Source: Rudaea cellulosilytica DSM 22992
GTDB taxonomy: Bacteria; Pseudomonadota; Gammaproteobacteria; Xanthomonadales; Rhodanobacteraceae
Reading direction: 5' to 3'
Assembly: GCF_000378125.1 (NCBI RefSeq)
Contig: NZ_KB899241.1
Coordinates: 221,092-285,091 of the forward strand
Length of the DNA: 64,000 nucleotides
A program made the translations under genes and the position numbers. The notes below the pieces were generated by a model, which did no database searches, was not told the origin of the DNA, and saw only the letters and a list, made by a program, of their open reading frames with translations. Shown here piece by piece: positions 44,260 to 53,078 of this stretch (the stretch's first letter is position 1; each line of letters begins with the position of its first letter).

Positions 44260-46125
44260 ATGTCCACTGCCGCGCTACCCATCAATGCCATCAATGACGC
44301 CCTGAGCCGCGGGCGGCCACAAGATGCCGAGCGCCTGACTCGCGATTTCCTGCGGCAGTCGCCGACCGACCCGGATGGGCTGATCCTGCTCGGCCTGTGC
44401 CTGCGCGAGCAAGAGCGCTGGACCGAGGCGGTCGGGCCGTTCAGCCAACTGACGCGACTGCAGCCGCGCTCGGCGTTGCACTGGAGCAATCTCGGCACCG
44501 CGCTGCGCAGCGCGGGGCAGATGCGCGAAGCCGAGGATGCCTATCGGCGCGCGATCGAACTCGATCCGCGCTACTACACGGCGCTGATGGACCTGGGCTT
44601 CCTCTACCTGCAGCGCGGCATCTATCCGCAGGCGCGCGATTGTTTCCTCGATGCGCACGCGCTCGAACCGGAATCGCCCGACGCGCGCATCTACGCGGCG
44701 CAGATGTGCTTCGCCCTCGACGATCGCAACATCGCCGAACGCCTGATCGAACCATGGCGGACATGGACCGATCTGCCCGATGACCTGGCGCTGGAACTGG
44801 CGATCCTCATGACCCAGTTCGGCGATTCCAACCAAGGCAGGCTGATCTTCGAGCGCCTACTCACCGACAATCCACACAACCTGCGCGCGATCGCGCATCT
44901 GGCGATGATGTTCGAGCGGATCAACCAACTCGACGAGGCGCGCGCGATGCTCGCGCGCCTGCCGCCACCGGAAGCGATCGCTGATCCTGCGCTGAGCCAG
45001 GAAACGATCACCGCGCGCACGATGCTCGCGCTGCGCGAAAAGGACCCGGCGCAGGCGCGCGCCGTGGTCGAGGCCATGATCGCCGGGCAGCAACGCCTGC
45101 GCTCGCGCAGCGACTCGCGCGAGGCCGATCTGTGGCTGCAGGACAACCTGTATTTTTCCCTGGCCAAGGCTTGCGACAAACAGGGCGACGTCGATGCCGT
45201 GATGCGCGCACTCGAACAGGCGCATGCGTTGCAGATCGACCTCGTGCGCACTTCGCTGCCGCAGCTGCTCGAGCCGGCAGCGCAGCCGCTGCACACGGCG
45301 ACGAAATGGATCAGCGCCGAAGCGTTCGCCGCGTGGCCGGAGCTGCCGGCACCATCGATGCGCGAGTCACCGATATTCATCGTCGGCTTCCCGCGTTCGG
45401 GCACGACCATGCTCGAGCAGATGCTCGATGCGCATCCGCTATTGCAGGCGATGGACGAACGCGCGTTCCTGCAGATCCTGGTCGAACGCATGAGCCGGTT
45501 CGGCCTGGTCTATCCCTACGATCTCGGCAAGCTCGACGCGGCCCAAAGCGAGGAGCTGCGCCAGCTCTACTGGAGCCTCACCGCGAAGGTCGCGCCGCGC
45601 CGCGAAGGCCAGCGCCTGGTCGACAAGAACCCGCTGAACATGCTGCGCCTGCCGCTGATCCATCGACTGTTTCCGCAGGCGCCGATCATTCTCGCGCTGC
45701 GCCATCCCTGCGACGTGATCCTGTCGAACTACATGCAGTATTTCAACTCGAACATGTTCGCCGTGCTTTGCTCGAGCCTGGAACGTCTCGCCCAGGGTTA
45801 CATCACCGCATTCGATTTCTGGCTGCATCACGCCACGTTGTTCAAACCCAACCTCATCCAGTCGCGGTATGAGGACTTGCTCGACGACTTCCCCGGCAAC
45901 GTCAAGCGCATCGGTGATTTCCTCGGCCTCGACGATGCGGCGCCGCTGGCGCGCTTCGACCAGCACGCGCGTGACAAGGGCTTCATTTCGACGCCGAGCT
46001 ACAACCAGGTGATCGAGCCACCGAACAAGAAGGCAGTGGATCGTTGGCGGCGCTACCAGCGCTACTTCGAGCCCGTCCTGCCGATCTTGCAACCGATGCT
46101 GCAGCGATTCGGCTATGACAGCTGA
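44260..46125 (+). CDS. TPR-sulfotransferase 1
   Basis: A 621-residue protein. Residues about 10-330 are tetratricopeptide repeats (for example HWSNLGTALRSAGQMREAEDAYRRAIELDP) that bind a protein or peptide partner. The C-terminal half is a PAPS-dependent sulfotransferase: the 5'-phosphosulfate loop FIVGFPRSGTTMLEQML and the 3'-phosphate-binding ILALRHPCDVILSNYMQYF are intact. No signal peptide, so it acts in the cytoplasm. The acceptor is unknown; TPR fusions suggest a polypeptide acceptor. MSTAALP is taken as start. Its stop overlaps the oxygenase start (11 bp). Confidence 0.9.
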   Translation: MSTAALPINAINDALSRGRPQDAERLTRDFLRQSPTDPDGLILLGLCLREQERWTEAVGPFSQLTRLQPRSALHWSNLGTALRSAGQMREAEDAYRRAIELDPRYYTALMDLGFLYLQRGIYPQARDCFLDAHALEPESPDARIYAAQMCFALDDRNIAERLIEPWRTWTDLPDDLALELAILMTQFGDSNQGRLIFERLLTDNPHNLRAIAHLAMMFERINQLDEARAMLARLPPPEAIADPALSQETITARTMLALREKDPAQARAVVEAMIAGQQRLRSRSDSREADLWLQDNLYFSLAKACDKQGDVDAVMRALEQAHALQIDLVRTSLPQLLEPAAQPLHTATKWISAEAFAAWPELPAPSMRESPIFIVGFPRSGTTMLEQMLDAHPLLQAMDERAFLQILVERMSRFGLVYPYDLGKLDAAQSEELRQLYWSLTAKVAPRREGQRLVDKNPLNMLRLPLIHRLFPQAPIILALRHPCDVILSNYMQYFNSNMFAVLCSSLERLAQGYITAFDFWLHHATLFKPNLIQSRYEDLLDDFPGNVKRIGDFLGLDDAAPLARFDQHARDKGFISTPSYNQVIEPPNKKAVDRWRRYQRYFEPVLPILQPMLQRFGYDS

Positions 46126-46705
46126 TCCTCGCCCCGCTCTGCCGCTCGCGGACCTGCGCAGCTACGTGCAGTGGTTCGACGCCGCGTTGCCGCCGGAGTT
46201 CTGCACGCAGATGATCACGGCGTTCGAACAGATGACCACGCATCAGGCGCCGAACGGCCGCGGCCACCAGCCCGCGCTCGATGCCAGCGCATGGACCGAG
46301 CTCAACATCCAGCCGCACGTCGACACTGCCTTCATGGGCTTCTTCTACGCGAGGATCGACGAATATCTTGCGCGCTACAATGCAAGCCTGCCGATGACGC
46401 TGCCGGTGCCGAATCGTCCGAAGCTGGAAGACCTGCGCATCAAACGCTACAGCAGCGCGGCGCGCGACCAGTTCCAGCCGCACTTCGATGCCGGCGATGC
46501 GCACATGAATCGCTACATGGTTTTCCTCTGGTATCTGAACGATGTGACGGAAGGCGGCGAAACCGGTTTTCCCGACCTCGGCATCAAGGTTCAAGCGCGC
46601 GCTGGCCGGCTATTGATGTTTCCTCCGTACTGGATGTTCCAGCATGTCGGCTTCGCGCCGGTCTCGAACGACAAGTACATCGTCTCGACCTACATGCTGT
46701 TTTGA
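46115..46705 (+). CDS. 2OG-Fe(II) oxygenase, prolyl-4-hydroxylase-like
   Basis: A 196-residue dioxygenase. The iron triad is visible as His and Asp in QPHFDAGDAH and His in MFQHVGFAPV, with the 2-oxoglutarate-binding basic residue in the last strands. EGGETGFPDLGIKVQARAGRLLMFPP is the P4H-type core. It would hydroxylate a proline or other side chain of a polypeptide. The gene overlaps TPR-sulfotransferase 1 by 11 bp, so both are translated together and probably act on the same target (inference). It lacks a signal peptide. Confidence 0.86.
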   Translation: MTADPRPALPLADLRSYVQWFDAALPPEFCTQMITAFEQMTTHQAPNGRGHQPALDASAWTELNIQPHVDTAFMGFFYARIDEYLARYNASLPMTLPVPNRPKLEDLRIKRYSSAARDQFQPHFDAGDAHMNRYMVFLWYLNDVTEGGETGFPDLGIKVQARAGRLLMFPPYWMFQHVGFAPVSNDKYIVSTYMLF

Positions 46706-46739
46706 TGTCCCACGTCCTCCTGCTTGTAACGAATTTTCG

Positions 46740-48347
46740 ATGAAACCCACTACTTCCGGGCCGTCCGGTTCACGCCTGCAAGGCTTGTCAGCGCAGGCCA
46801 TCCGCTCGGTGACCGCGGCTGCGCACGCGCTCGACCTGGGCCGCGCCGCCGAGGCCGACCAACAGATCATCGGATTGCTTGCCTTGTACCCCACTCACCC
46901 GGAAGTTCTGCGCCTGCTCGCAGGCGTGCAGAGCCTGCAGGGCGATTTCGCCGCCGCAATCTCGACCCTGCAAAACGCCGTCGCCCAGCGTCCCGACGAT
47001 GCCTTGTATCTGAACACGCTCGGCGCCGCGCTGGTCGAAGCAAATCGCTATGACGATGCGATCGCCGTTCTGCGGCGTGCCTGCGAACTCGATCCACGCC
47101 TGACCAGCGCCTGGTACAACCTCGGCCTCGTCCTGATGCGCAGCATGCGCGTCGACGAATCGGCCGCGGCGCTGCGCCGCGCCCTGGCGCTTTCGCCCGA
47201 ACTCGCGATCAGCGCCCATGCGATCCTCGGCGACATGTTCCGCGCCGAAGGCCGCATCGACGATGCCATGGCGGAGTATCGGGCGGCGCTAGCGCGGCAG
47301 CCGCACGCAGGCGCCGCCTGGTGGGGCATGGCCGACATCAAGACGCTGCGTTTTTCCGATGACGACCTCGCGCGCCTGCGCAAGGCAATGAAGCATCCGG
47401 GCGCCAGCGAGGAGGACCTCCTCGCCATGGGCTTCGCGCTGGCGAAAGCGCTGGAAGACCGTGGCGAGTATGCCGATTCCCTCGCCGCCATCGCTCAGGC
47501 CAACGCGCGCGTGCGCACGCGCCGACGCTGGGACGCGCAAGCTTACAGCGCGCACGTCGGCGCCGTTCTCGAGGCTTTCACACCGCCTCCTGCGAATGGT
47601 ATGGAAGCTCTTGGCAACGAGGTGATTTTCATCGTCAGCCTGCCGCGCTCGGGCTCGACCCTGGTCGAGCAGGTGCTCGCCTCGCATTCCCGCGTCGGCG
47701 GCGGCGGCGAGTTGGCCGACCTGCCGCTCGTGCTCGGCGAAGAATCGCAACGCACGGGCCTGCCCTTCCCGCAATTCATCCACGCACTGAAACCGCAGGA
47801 TTGGCAACGCCTCGGACAGCGCTACCTCGAGCGCACGGCGAAGTGGCGCGTCGAGCGACCGTGCTTCACCGACAAGCTGCCGAGCAACTGGCTCTACATC
47901 GGCGCGATCCGCGCGATGCTGCCAGGCGCACGCATCATCGTCGGCCGACGCGACCCGCTCGAAGCCTGCTTCTCCTGCTACCGGCAACGCCTCGCGAACA
48001 ACGAATACACGCGCACCTTCGCTGATCTCGCCGCGTACTGGCGTGACTTCGACCGCGCGGTGAAACGCTGGCGCGAACTGCATCCGGCAAACGTCTACGA
48101 GAACAGCTACGAAAGGTTGGTGAACGACCCCGAAGCGACGATTCGCGATCTGCTCGCATTTTGCAACTTGCCGTTCGAAGCTGCCTGCCTCGACTTCCAC
48201 AAGACCGAACGCGACGTGCACACGCCGAGCGCCATGCAGGTGCGCGAGCCGCTGCGCCGCGACACCGCGCGCGCACCGCGCTACGGCGCGCTGCTCGATC
48301 CACTGCGCATCGAGCTCGGCTTGCCAAGATATGATTCCGACCCATGA
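46740..48347 (+). CDS. TPR-sulfotransferase 2
   Basis: A 535-residue paralogue-like protein with N-terminal TPRs (for example LYLNTLGAALVEANRYDDAIAVLRRACELDP) and a sulfotransferase domain: IFIVSLPRSGSTLVEQVLASH for the phosphosulfate and IIVGRRDPLEACFSCY for the 3'-phosphate. Relative to copy 1 it has fewer repeats. It follows the oxygenase gene by 34 bp. The stop is five bases before a 145-bp palindrome that runs to the next gene's start. Confidence 0.9.
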   Translation: MKPTTSGPSGSRLQGLSAQAIRSVTAAAHALDLGRAAEADQQIIGLLALYPTHPEVLRLLAGVQSLQGDFAAAISTLQNAVAQRPDDALYLNTLGAALVEANRYDDAIAVLRRACELDPRLTSAWYNLGLVLMRSMRVDESAAALRRALALSPELAISAHAILGDMFRAEGRIDDAMAEYRAALARQPHAGAAWWGMADIKTLRFSDDDLARLRKAMKHPGASEEDLLAMGFALAKALEDRGEYADSLAAIAQANARVRTRRRWDAQAYSAHVGAVLEAFTPPPANGMEALGNEVIFIVSLPRSGSTLVEQVLASHSRVGGGGELADLPLVLGEESQRTGLPFPQFIHALKPQDWQRLGQRYLERTAKWRVERPCFTDKLPSNWLYIGAIRAMLPGARIIVGRRDPLEACFSCYRQRLANNEYTRTFADLAAYWRDFDRAVKRWRELHPANVYENSYERLVNDPEATIRDLLAFCNLPFEAACLDFHKTERDVHTPSAMQVREPLRRDTARAPRYGALLDPLRIELGLPRYDSDP

Positions 48348-48352
48348 CGACG

Positions 48353-48497
48353 TGCACCTGCCTCAAAATCGTAGCGAGCGAAGGCAGATTGCGTGCCGGG
48401 CGCGCGCAGGAACCGGAGTGTACAGTCGAGTACATGAGGATTTCGAGCACGACCGGCGCGCAAGCTGCCGAGCGCAGTAGATTTTGAGGCAGGTGCA
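48353..48497. repeat. 145-bp imperfect palindrome with perfect 18-bp ends
   Basis: The left end (48353-48370, TGCACCTGCCTCAAAATC) is exactly complementary to the right end (48480-48497). Inside, the arms still match in long blocks (GGCAG, TTGCG, GCCGG) and meet at TGTAC/GTACA near 48421-48436, so the whole element can fold as one hairpin. The right arm contains GAGG and ends one base before the ATG at 48498, so the ribosome-binding site of the next gene sits inside the stem. It could be a miniature inserted element (MITE-like) or a control hairpin. Confidence 0.85.
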
Positions 48498-49331
48498 ATG
48501 GGAAATATCGTCTGGCTCGCTTCTTATCCGAAGTCCGGCAATACGTGGCTGCGTGCGTTTCTCGCCAATCTCATCGCAAATCGCCCTGCGCCAGTGCCGC
48601 TCGCCGAGTTGCCGAGCTACGGCCGGCTCGAAGCCGAGCCCGAACTGTATTCGCGCATCGCGGGGCGGCCGAGCACGGAACTGGACTTCGCCGAGCTGTG
48701 CGCGTTGCGCCCGCAGGTGCACGCCGCGATCGCGGCAGCGGCGACGAAGACCGTGTTCGTGAAGACGCACAGTATGGCTGGCGCGATTGACGGCGTGCCC
48801 CTGTTGACGCCGCAGGTGAGCGCCGGCTCGATCTATGTCGTACGCAATCCGCTCGATGTCGCGATCAGCATGTCGCACCACTTCGGCATCGACCAGGATG
48901 CGGCGATCGACTATCTCAACAACGAGAATTCGGCGACAGAGAACAGCGAAATGTTCGTGACCGAATTCCTCGGCTCCTGGTCGCAGCACGTGAAGAGCTG
49001 GGCCGATATGGAGAGCGAGCGCATTTTGATCTTGCGCTACGAAGATCTGCTCGAGAAACCGGCGAAATGGTTCGGCAAGGTTGCACGCATGGTCGGAACC
49101 GAGGATCGCGCGCGCATCGAGCGCGCAATCCGCCATTCCGATTTCCGTGCGCTCGCCGAAATGGAGAAACGCGACGGCTTCGTCGAGGTGCCGATCAAGG
49201 GCAAACGTTTCTTCCGCGCCGGGCGCAGCAACCAGTGGCGCGAGAAACTCAGCCGCGAGCAGGTCGCACGCATCATCAAAGCGCATCGCGAACAGATGCA
49301 GCGCTTCGGCTACGTGCCGGGCGGTCATTGA
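48498..49331 (+). CDS. Stand-alone sulfotransferase (RaxST-like type)
   Basis: A 277-residue PAPS sulfotransferase without TPRs: IVWLASYPKSGNTWLRAFLANL is the phosphosulfate loop, SIYVVRNPLDVAISMSHHFG the 3'-phosphate site, and a late FRAGRSNQWREKLS the C-terminal binding loop. It is of the classical Sulfotransfer_1 type, to which the bacterial tyrosine sulfotransferase RaxST also belongs; the acceptor here is not known. Its start codon follows directly on the palindrome, and no other Shine-Dalgarno is seen. TPR-sulfotransferase 3 starts 7 bp after its stop. Confidence 0.87.
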   Translation: MGNIVWLASYPKSGNTWLRAFLANLIANRPAPVPLAELPSYGRLEAEPELYSRIAGRPSTELDFAELCALRPQVHAAIAAAATKTVFVKTHSMAGAIDGVPLLTPQVSAGSIYVVRNPLDVAISMSHHFGIDQDAAIDYLNNENSATENSEMFVTEFLGSWSQHVKSWADMESERILILRYEDLLEKPAKWFGKVARMVGTEDRARIERAIRHSDFRALAEMEKRDGFVEVPIKGKRFFRAGRSNQWREKLSREQVARIIKAHREQMQRFGYVPGGH

Positions 49332-49338
49332 GATCGTG

Positions 49339-50667
49339 ATGGCCGCAGCGCCGACGAATCGCGAAGCCACATGGGCGCAGGCGCAGCGACTGCGCGAGGA
49401 CGGCCGCATCGAGGCTGCCGCCGACGCCGTCATCGCGCTGTGGCAGCAAGTGCGCAACGACCGCGCAGGCGCGCTCGCCACGATCGAGTTTCTCAAGGAA
49501 TGCGGCGCGCATCAGCGCGCGTTTCCGGTCGCGCGCGATGCGCGCACGCGCTGGCCGCATGACGCGCGCATCGCCGCGGAAGCGGGCGAAATCGCGCTTG
49601 CCCTCGGTCACTTCGACGAGGCCGCCGTGGCGCTGCGCGAAGCGATCGATCTCGACCCGAAGCAGGGTGCCGCGTGGCTGCGTCTGGCTTATTGCCGCCG
49701 CTTCGTCGAGGACGATGCCGACGTGCAGCGCTTCCGCGGCGGCTGGTCCGATCCGGGTCTCGACGAGGCCGCGCGCATCTGCGCCGGCTTTGCCCTGGGC
49801 AAGGCGCTCGACGATCTCGGCGACTGTAGGCAAGCCGCACAGGTACTGACGCAGGCGAATGCGCGCGCGCGCCGCACAGCGAACTGGCACATCGAAACAT
49901 GGCAGCGTTTCGTCGACGCGCAATTGAACGCGCCGGCGCTGCCAACGTTGCCGCCGGATCCGACTTTCACACCGATCTTCGTCGTCGGCATGCCGCGCAG
50001 CGGCACGACATTGGTCGCGAGCACGCTCGCACGCCGCACTGAAGTGCGCGATCGTGGCGAACTCAACTGGATTCCGGCCTTGCATGCGCTGCTGCGCGAA
50101 CAAGGACAACTGCGCAACCCGCAGGCACTGGCTGCGATCGCCGGCGTGATCCGCGCGCAGATGCGCCGCGACGATGCGCCCGCGCGATTTTATCTCGACA
50201 AGAACCCGCTCAACTTCCGCTATCTCGATTTCATCGCCGCGTGCTTTCCGAACGCGAAGATCGTGCATTGCCGGCGCAGTGCGCGCGATACGGCGCTGTC
50301 GATCTGGATGCAGCATTTCGCCCATGAGGACCTCGGCTTCGCCTACGACTTCGCCGCGATCGCCGAGGTCGGCAAGGGCTGCGATGCGCTGATGACGCAT
50401 TGGCGTGCGCGCCTGCCGCTGGCCATCCTCGATGTCGACTACGAGCGCTTCGTCGCCGAGCCGCAGGCACAACGGCACAGGCTGGACGAATTCCTTGACC
50501 TGCCCACGCGCAAAGACAACGAAGTCGCGGACAACAACGCGCAGAGCATCACCACCGCCAGCGTCTGGCAGGTGCGCCAACCGGTCTATACGCACGCGGT
50601 CGAACGCTGGCGCGGCTACGCGCCGTATCTGCCCGAGCTGACCGCCTTGTTCCCGGAGCCCGCCTAG
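49339..50667 (+). CDS. TPR-sulfotransferase 3
   Basis: A 442-residue protein with a shorter TPR region (including GEIALALGHFDEAAVALREAIDLDPKQGAAWLRLAY) and a sulfotransferase domain: IFVVGMPRSGTTLVASTLARR and IVHCRRSARDTALSIWMQHF. ATG 49339 is chosen; GTG 49336 is possible. It is the last of five genes that run together from 44260. It is convergent with the DUF4097 gene, 20 bp apart. Confidence 0.9.
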   Translation: MAAAPTNREATWAQAQRLREDGRIEAAADAVIALWQQVRNDRAGALATIEFLKECGAHQRAFPVARDARTRWPHDARIAAEAGEIALALGHFDEAAVALREAIDLDPKQGAAWLRLAYCRRFVEDDADVQRFRGGWSDPGLDEAARICAGFALGKALDDLGDCRQAAQVLTQANARARRTANWHIETWQRFVDAQLNAPALPTLPPDPTFTPIFVVGMPRSGTTLVASTLARRTEVRDRGELNWIPALHALLREQGQLRNPQALAAIAGVIRAQMRRDDAPARFYLDKNPLNFRYLDFIAACFPNAKIVHCRRSARDTALSIWMQHFAHEDLGFAYDFAAIAEVGKGCDALMTHWRARLPLAILDVDYERFVAEPQAQRHRLDEFLDLPTRKDNEVADNNAQSITTASVWQVRQPVYTHAVERWRGYAPYLPELTALFPEPA

Positions 50668-50687
50668 CAGCTCGGTTCGGCGTCGCG

Positions 50688-51629
50688 CTACTGCTTGCGC
50701 AGCTCGACGTTGCCGCTGAACGACTGCGCGTCGACGCGCGTGCCGGCATCGCCGCCGTCGACGTCAAGCGTGGTGCCGGGACCGAATTCGGCTTTGACGA
50801 TCTTGCCCCAGTCGCTCTTCAGGCTGCCGCTGAAGGTTTCCGCATGAATGCGCGCGGCGAGATCGGCGCCCAGACGCAGACGCAGGTTGCCGCTCATCGT
50901 TTCGGCGCGGATGCGTGCACCTTTGGCCGGCGCGGCGGAGATATCGATCGTGCCCGACACGGATTCCGCGCCGAGCTCGGTTACCGTCGGCGCGGCGAAG
51001 GTCAGCGTGCCCGAAACGGTTTCGAGCTTGACACGCCCGTCCGCGCCGTTTGCCTTGATGTCGCCGCTGACGCTCTGCAAGTGGGCACGCTCGGTCGCAC
51101 CCGCACGCGTGACCTGCAGGGTCACGCCGCCGCTGACGCTGTCGATCTCGACATTGCGTGCGGCGCCGTCGACGCGCACGTTGCCGCTGACGTTGTCGAC
51201 CTCGATCGACTTGCCGTCGATGTTCTCGACCTTGCCGTCGGCACTGACCACGTCGAGCTTGACCGAGGCGGCGTGCGGGACGTTGAGGACGAGGCTGGTG
51301 TCGTTCGTCGGGCCGTGACCGCCGAGCCAGCCGCCCTTCTCCGCCTCGACGTGCAGCTCCAGACGCCGGGCGTCGCCTTCGATGACAAGCTTGGAACCGG
51401 CGCCGAGACTGCCGCCGAGCTTGACCTCATTTGCGGCGCCTCCGCTGATCGTGACGCTGCCGCTCACGTTGCTCACGTCGATCAGGCCGTCGGCGGCCAG
51501 CGCAAAGCTGCGATCCAGCGTCTTCGCCGCGCCGCCGTCCGCCACGATCGTCTCGTCGACAGCCAGGGCCGGCATCGCGGCAGCGAGCGCAAGCAGGATG
51601 CCGGTTGTGATTTTGTATACTTTCGTCAT
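50688..51629 (-). CDS. DUF4097-like exported beta-repeat protein
   Basis: A 313-residue exported protein. Signal peptide ITTGILLALAAAMPALA. The mature part is a series of short beta repeats with the pattern SVSGxxxxxxxxG (VSNVSGSVTISGGA, VDNVSGNVRVDGAA, IDSVSGGVTLQV, LQSVSGDIKANGA, LETVSGTLTF), which should form a right-handed solenoid. DUF4097 proteins are often regulated by or encoded with ECF sigma and anti-sigma factors, as here. ATG 51629 has AGAGGG at suitable spacing. It is the last gene of the operon. Confidence 0.85.
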   Translation of the reverse strand: MTKVYKITTGILLALAAAMPALAVDETIVADGGAAKTLDRSFALAADGLIDVSNVSGSVTISGGAANEVKLGGSLGAGSKLVIEGDARRLELHVEAEKGGWLGGHGPTNDTSLVLNVPHAASVKLDVVSADGKVENIDGKSIEVDNVSGNVRVDGAARNVEIDSVSGGVTLQVTRAGATERAHLQSVSGDIKANGADGRVKLETVSGTLTFAAPTVTELGAESVSGTIDISAAPAKGARIRAETMSGNLRLRLGADLAARIHAETFSGSLKSDWGKIVKAEFGPGTTLDVDGGDAGTRVDAQSFSGNVELRKQ

Positions 51630-51660
51630 GTCCATCGCCCTCTGTTTCGTATTTTCCGGA

Positions 51661-52128
51661 CTAACCCGAAATCGCCGCCTGACGCACGAGACGCATGCGC
51701 TGCGCATTGGTGCGGTTGAGCATGCTGACCAGGAACACCGCGTCCGGGCGCGCCTCGAGCGCGGCCTGCAGATCGGCGCTGGCCTTGTCGAGATCCTGAG
51801 CCGCCGCGGCGAGCTTGGGATCGGCCGGCTTGGCCCAGTCGAGCGCGGTCAGCGCTGCGGCGCCAGCGGCTGCGCTGCGCGGGCCGTCGACGGCTACCGT
51901 CGTCGGAGCGGAATCCTGACGGCGCAGCTGCGATGCGGTGAATACGGCACCGACGGCGAGCACCAGACTGGCCGCGAGCGCGAACGCAGGGCGGCGCCAT
52001 TGCCGCCGCGGCGCCATAGCCGCCGGCTGCGCGATGCGCGCGGCGATGTCGGGCCACAGGTCACGCGCCGGCTCGACCGCCTCGTTGAGCTTGCGCATCT
52101 GGTTGCGCCACTGGAATTCATTGTCCAT
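51661..52128 (-). CDS. Putative anti-sigma factor, membrane-anchored
   Basis: A 155-residue protein with an N-terminal cytoplasmic part (QMRKLNEAVEPARDLWPDIAARI), one transmembrane helix (FALAASLVLAVGAVFTA) and a periplasmic Ala/Asp-rich tail. Position between an ECF sigma gene and a DUF4097 gene on the same strand suggests it holds the sigma factor at the membrane. It has no zinc-finger motif, so the assignment rests on context and topology. It is separated from the sigma gene by 183 bp holding four hairpins. Confidence 0.65.
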   Translation of the reverse strand: MDNEFQWRNQMRKLNEAVEPARDLWPDIAARIAQPAAMAPRRQWRRPAFALAASLVLAVGAVFTASQLRRQDSAPTTVAVDGPRSAAAGAAALTALDWAKPADPKLAAAAQDLDKASADLQAALEARPDAVFLVSMLNRTNAQRMRLVRQAAISG

Positions 52129-52163
52129 CGTTCACCTCGCTGCATCGTATAGGCAGGTCTGCA

Positions 52164-52270
52164 CAACCCCATCCAGGGGTTGGCAGCCCGCGGCGAGTCC
52201 GAAGCAAGTTCGGACTCGCCTACGACGAATCAAGCCGTGCTTGATTCGCGGCGGGCCCTCCTTGGCCCGC
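52164..52270. repeat. Four consecutive hairpins between sigma and anti-sigma genes
   Basis: Arms: CAACCCC 52164-52170/52176-52182; GGCGAGTCCGAA 52192-52203/52209-52220 (12 bp perfect); CGAATCAAGC 52226-52235/52239-52248 (10 bp); GCGGGCC 52251-52257/52264-52270. Loops are 3-6 bases and there is no T-run. They fill the intercistronic gap 52129-52311 and would be transcribed between the two genes. Confidence 0.85.
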
Positions 52271-52311
52271 AGAAAACTCCGGCTTTGGCTGAGTCTCTCA
52301 GTAGGCATGAC

Positions 52312-52902
52312 TCAAGCCGCTTCAAGTGTAGTCCGCAACAGGCCGCGCGCACGGTGCAGCTGCGCCTTCGACGACCCGACCGCCATGCCCAATTCCTTGG
52401 CGATCTCTTCGTGCTTCCAGCCTTCGACATCGTGCAACACGAGCACCGCCCGCGCACGCGGCGGCAGTTTCGACACCGCCCGCTCGAGGTCGCCGCGTTC
52501 GCCAGCGCAGAACGGCACTTCGCCGCCCGCGGCCAGTTCGATCACGGCGTCGTCCACGTTGATCTCGTCGCGCCGGCCGCGCAGTTCCATCAACGCGATA
52601 TTTACGCCGAGCCGGTGCAGCCAGGTCGAAAACGCCGCGTCGAAGCGGAAACTCGACAGCTTGCGCCAGGCCTGGATGAACGCTTCCTGGGTCAGCTCCT
52701 CGGCGCGCGCGCGATCCATGCCGACCAGGCGCAGGATCACGCCGTGCACACGGCCGGCGTGGCTGCGGTAGAGCTGCTCGAACGCGCGCGCATCGCCTGC
52801 GAGCGAGGCACGCACCAGCGCATGATCGTCACTGCGATCCGGGCGTGCTTGCGAGCCGGTATCCAAAGGGGTTGCCTGCATGCTGAGAACGGCGCCATCC
52901 AT
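52312..52902 (-). CDS. ECF RNA polymerase sigma factor 1
   Basis: A 196-residue sigma factor with sigma2 (LVRASLAGDARAFEQLYRSHAGRVHGVILRLVGMDRARAEELTQEAFIQAWRKL) and sigma4 (LERAVSKLPPRARAVLVLHDVEGWKHEEIAKELGMAVGSSKAQLHRARGLL) domains, the helix-turn-helix in the latter. It directs polymerase to a small regulon, usually autoregulated. The start could also be the ATG seven codons later (52881). Upstream and on the other strand is the pckG end. Confidence 0.93.
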   Translation of the reverse strand: MDGAVLSMQATPLDTGSQARPDRSDDHALVRASLAGDARAFEQLYRSHAGRVHGVILRLVGMDRARAEELTQEAFIQAWRKLSSFRFDAAFSTWLHRLGVNIALMELRGRRDEINVDDAVIELAAGGEVPFCAGERGDLERAVSKLPPRARAVLVLHDVEGWKHEEIAKELGMAVGSSKAQLHRARGLLRTTLEAA

Positions 52903-53011
52903 TTGTCAGCTTGGATGCGTGGGACGCCAGTATGGTTTAGATGGCGGCGCCTTTCGAGTCCTTCGCCATGGGGCGCCGAGCAAGCCGCGAAGCGGACGAG
53001 CCCTGCCTCGA

Positions 53012-53043
53012 GCCGCCATTCCGGAACAGGCCGGAATGGCGGC
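53012..53043. repeat. 13-bp perfect hairpin between sigma gene and pckG
   Basis: GCCGCCATTCCGG (53012-53024) and CCGGAATGGCGGC (53031-53043) pair fully around a 6-base loop. No T-run; it could still reduce read-through from pckG into the sigma gene, which lies downstream of pckG on the same strand. Confidence 0.7.
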
Positions 53044-53078
53044 CGGGAAAAGGATCGTTCGGCCGCGAACGGCGAGGA

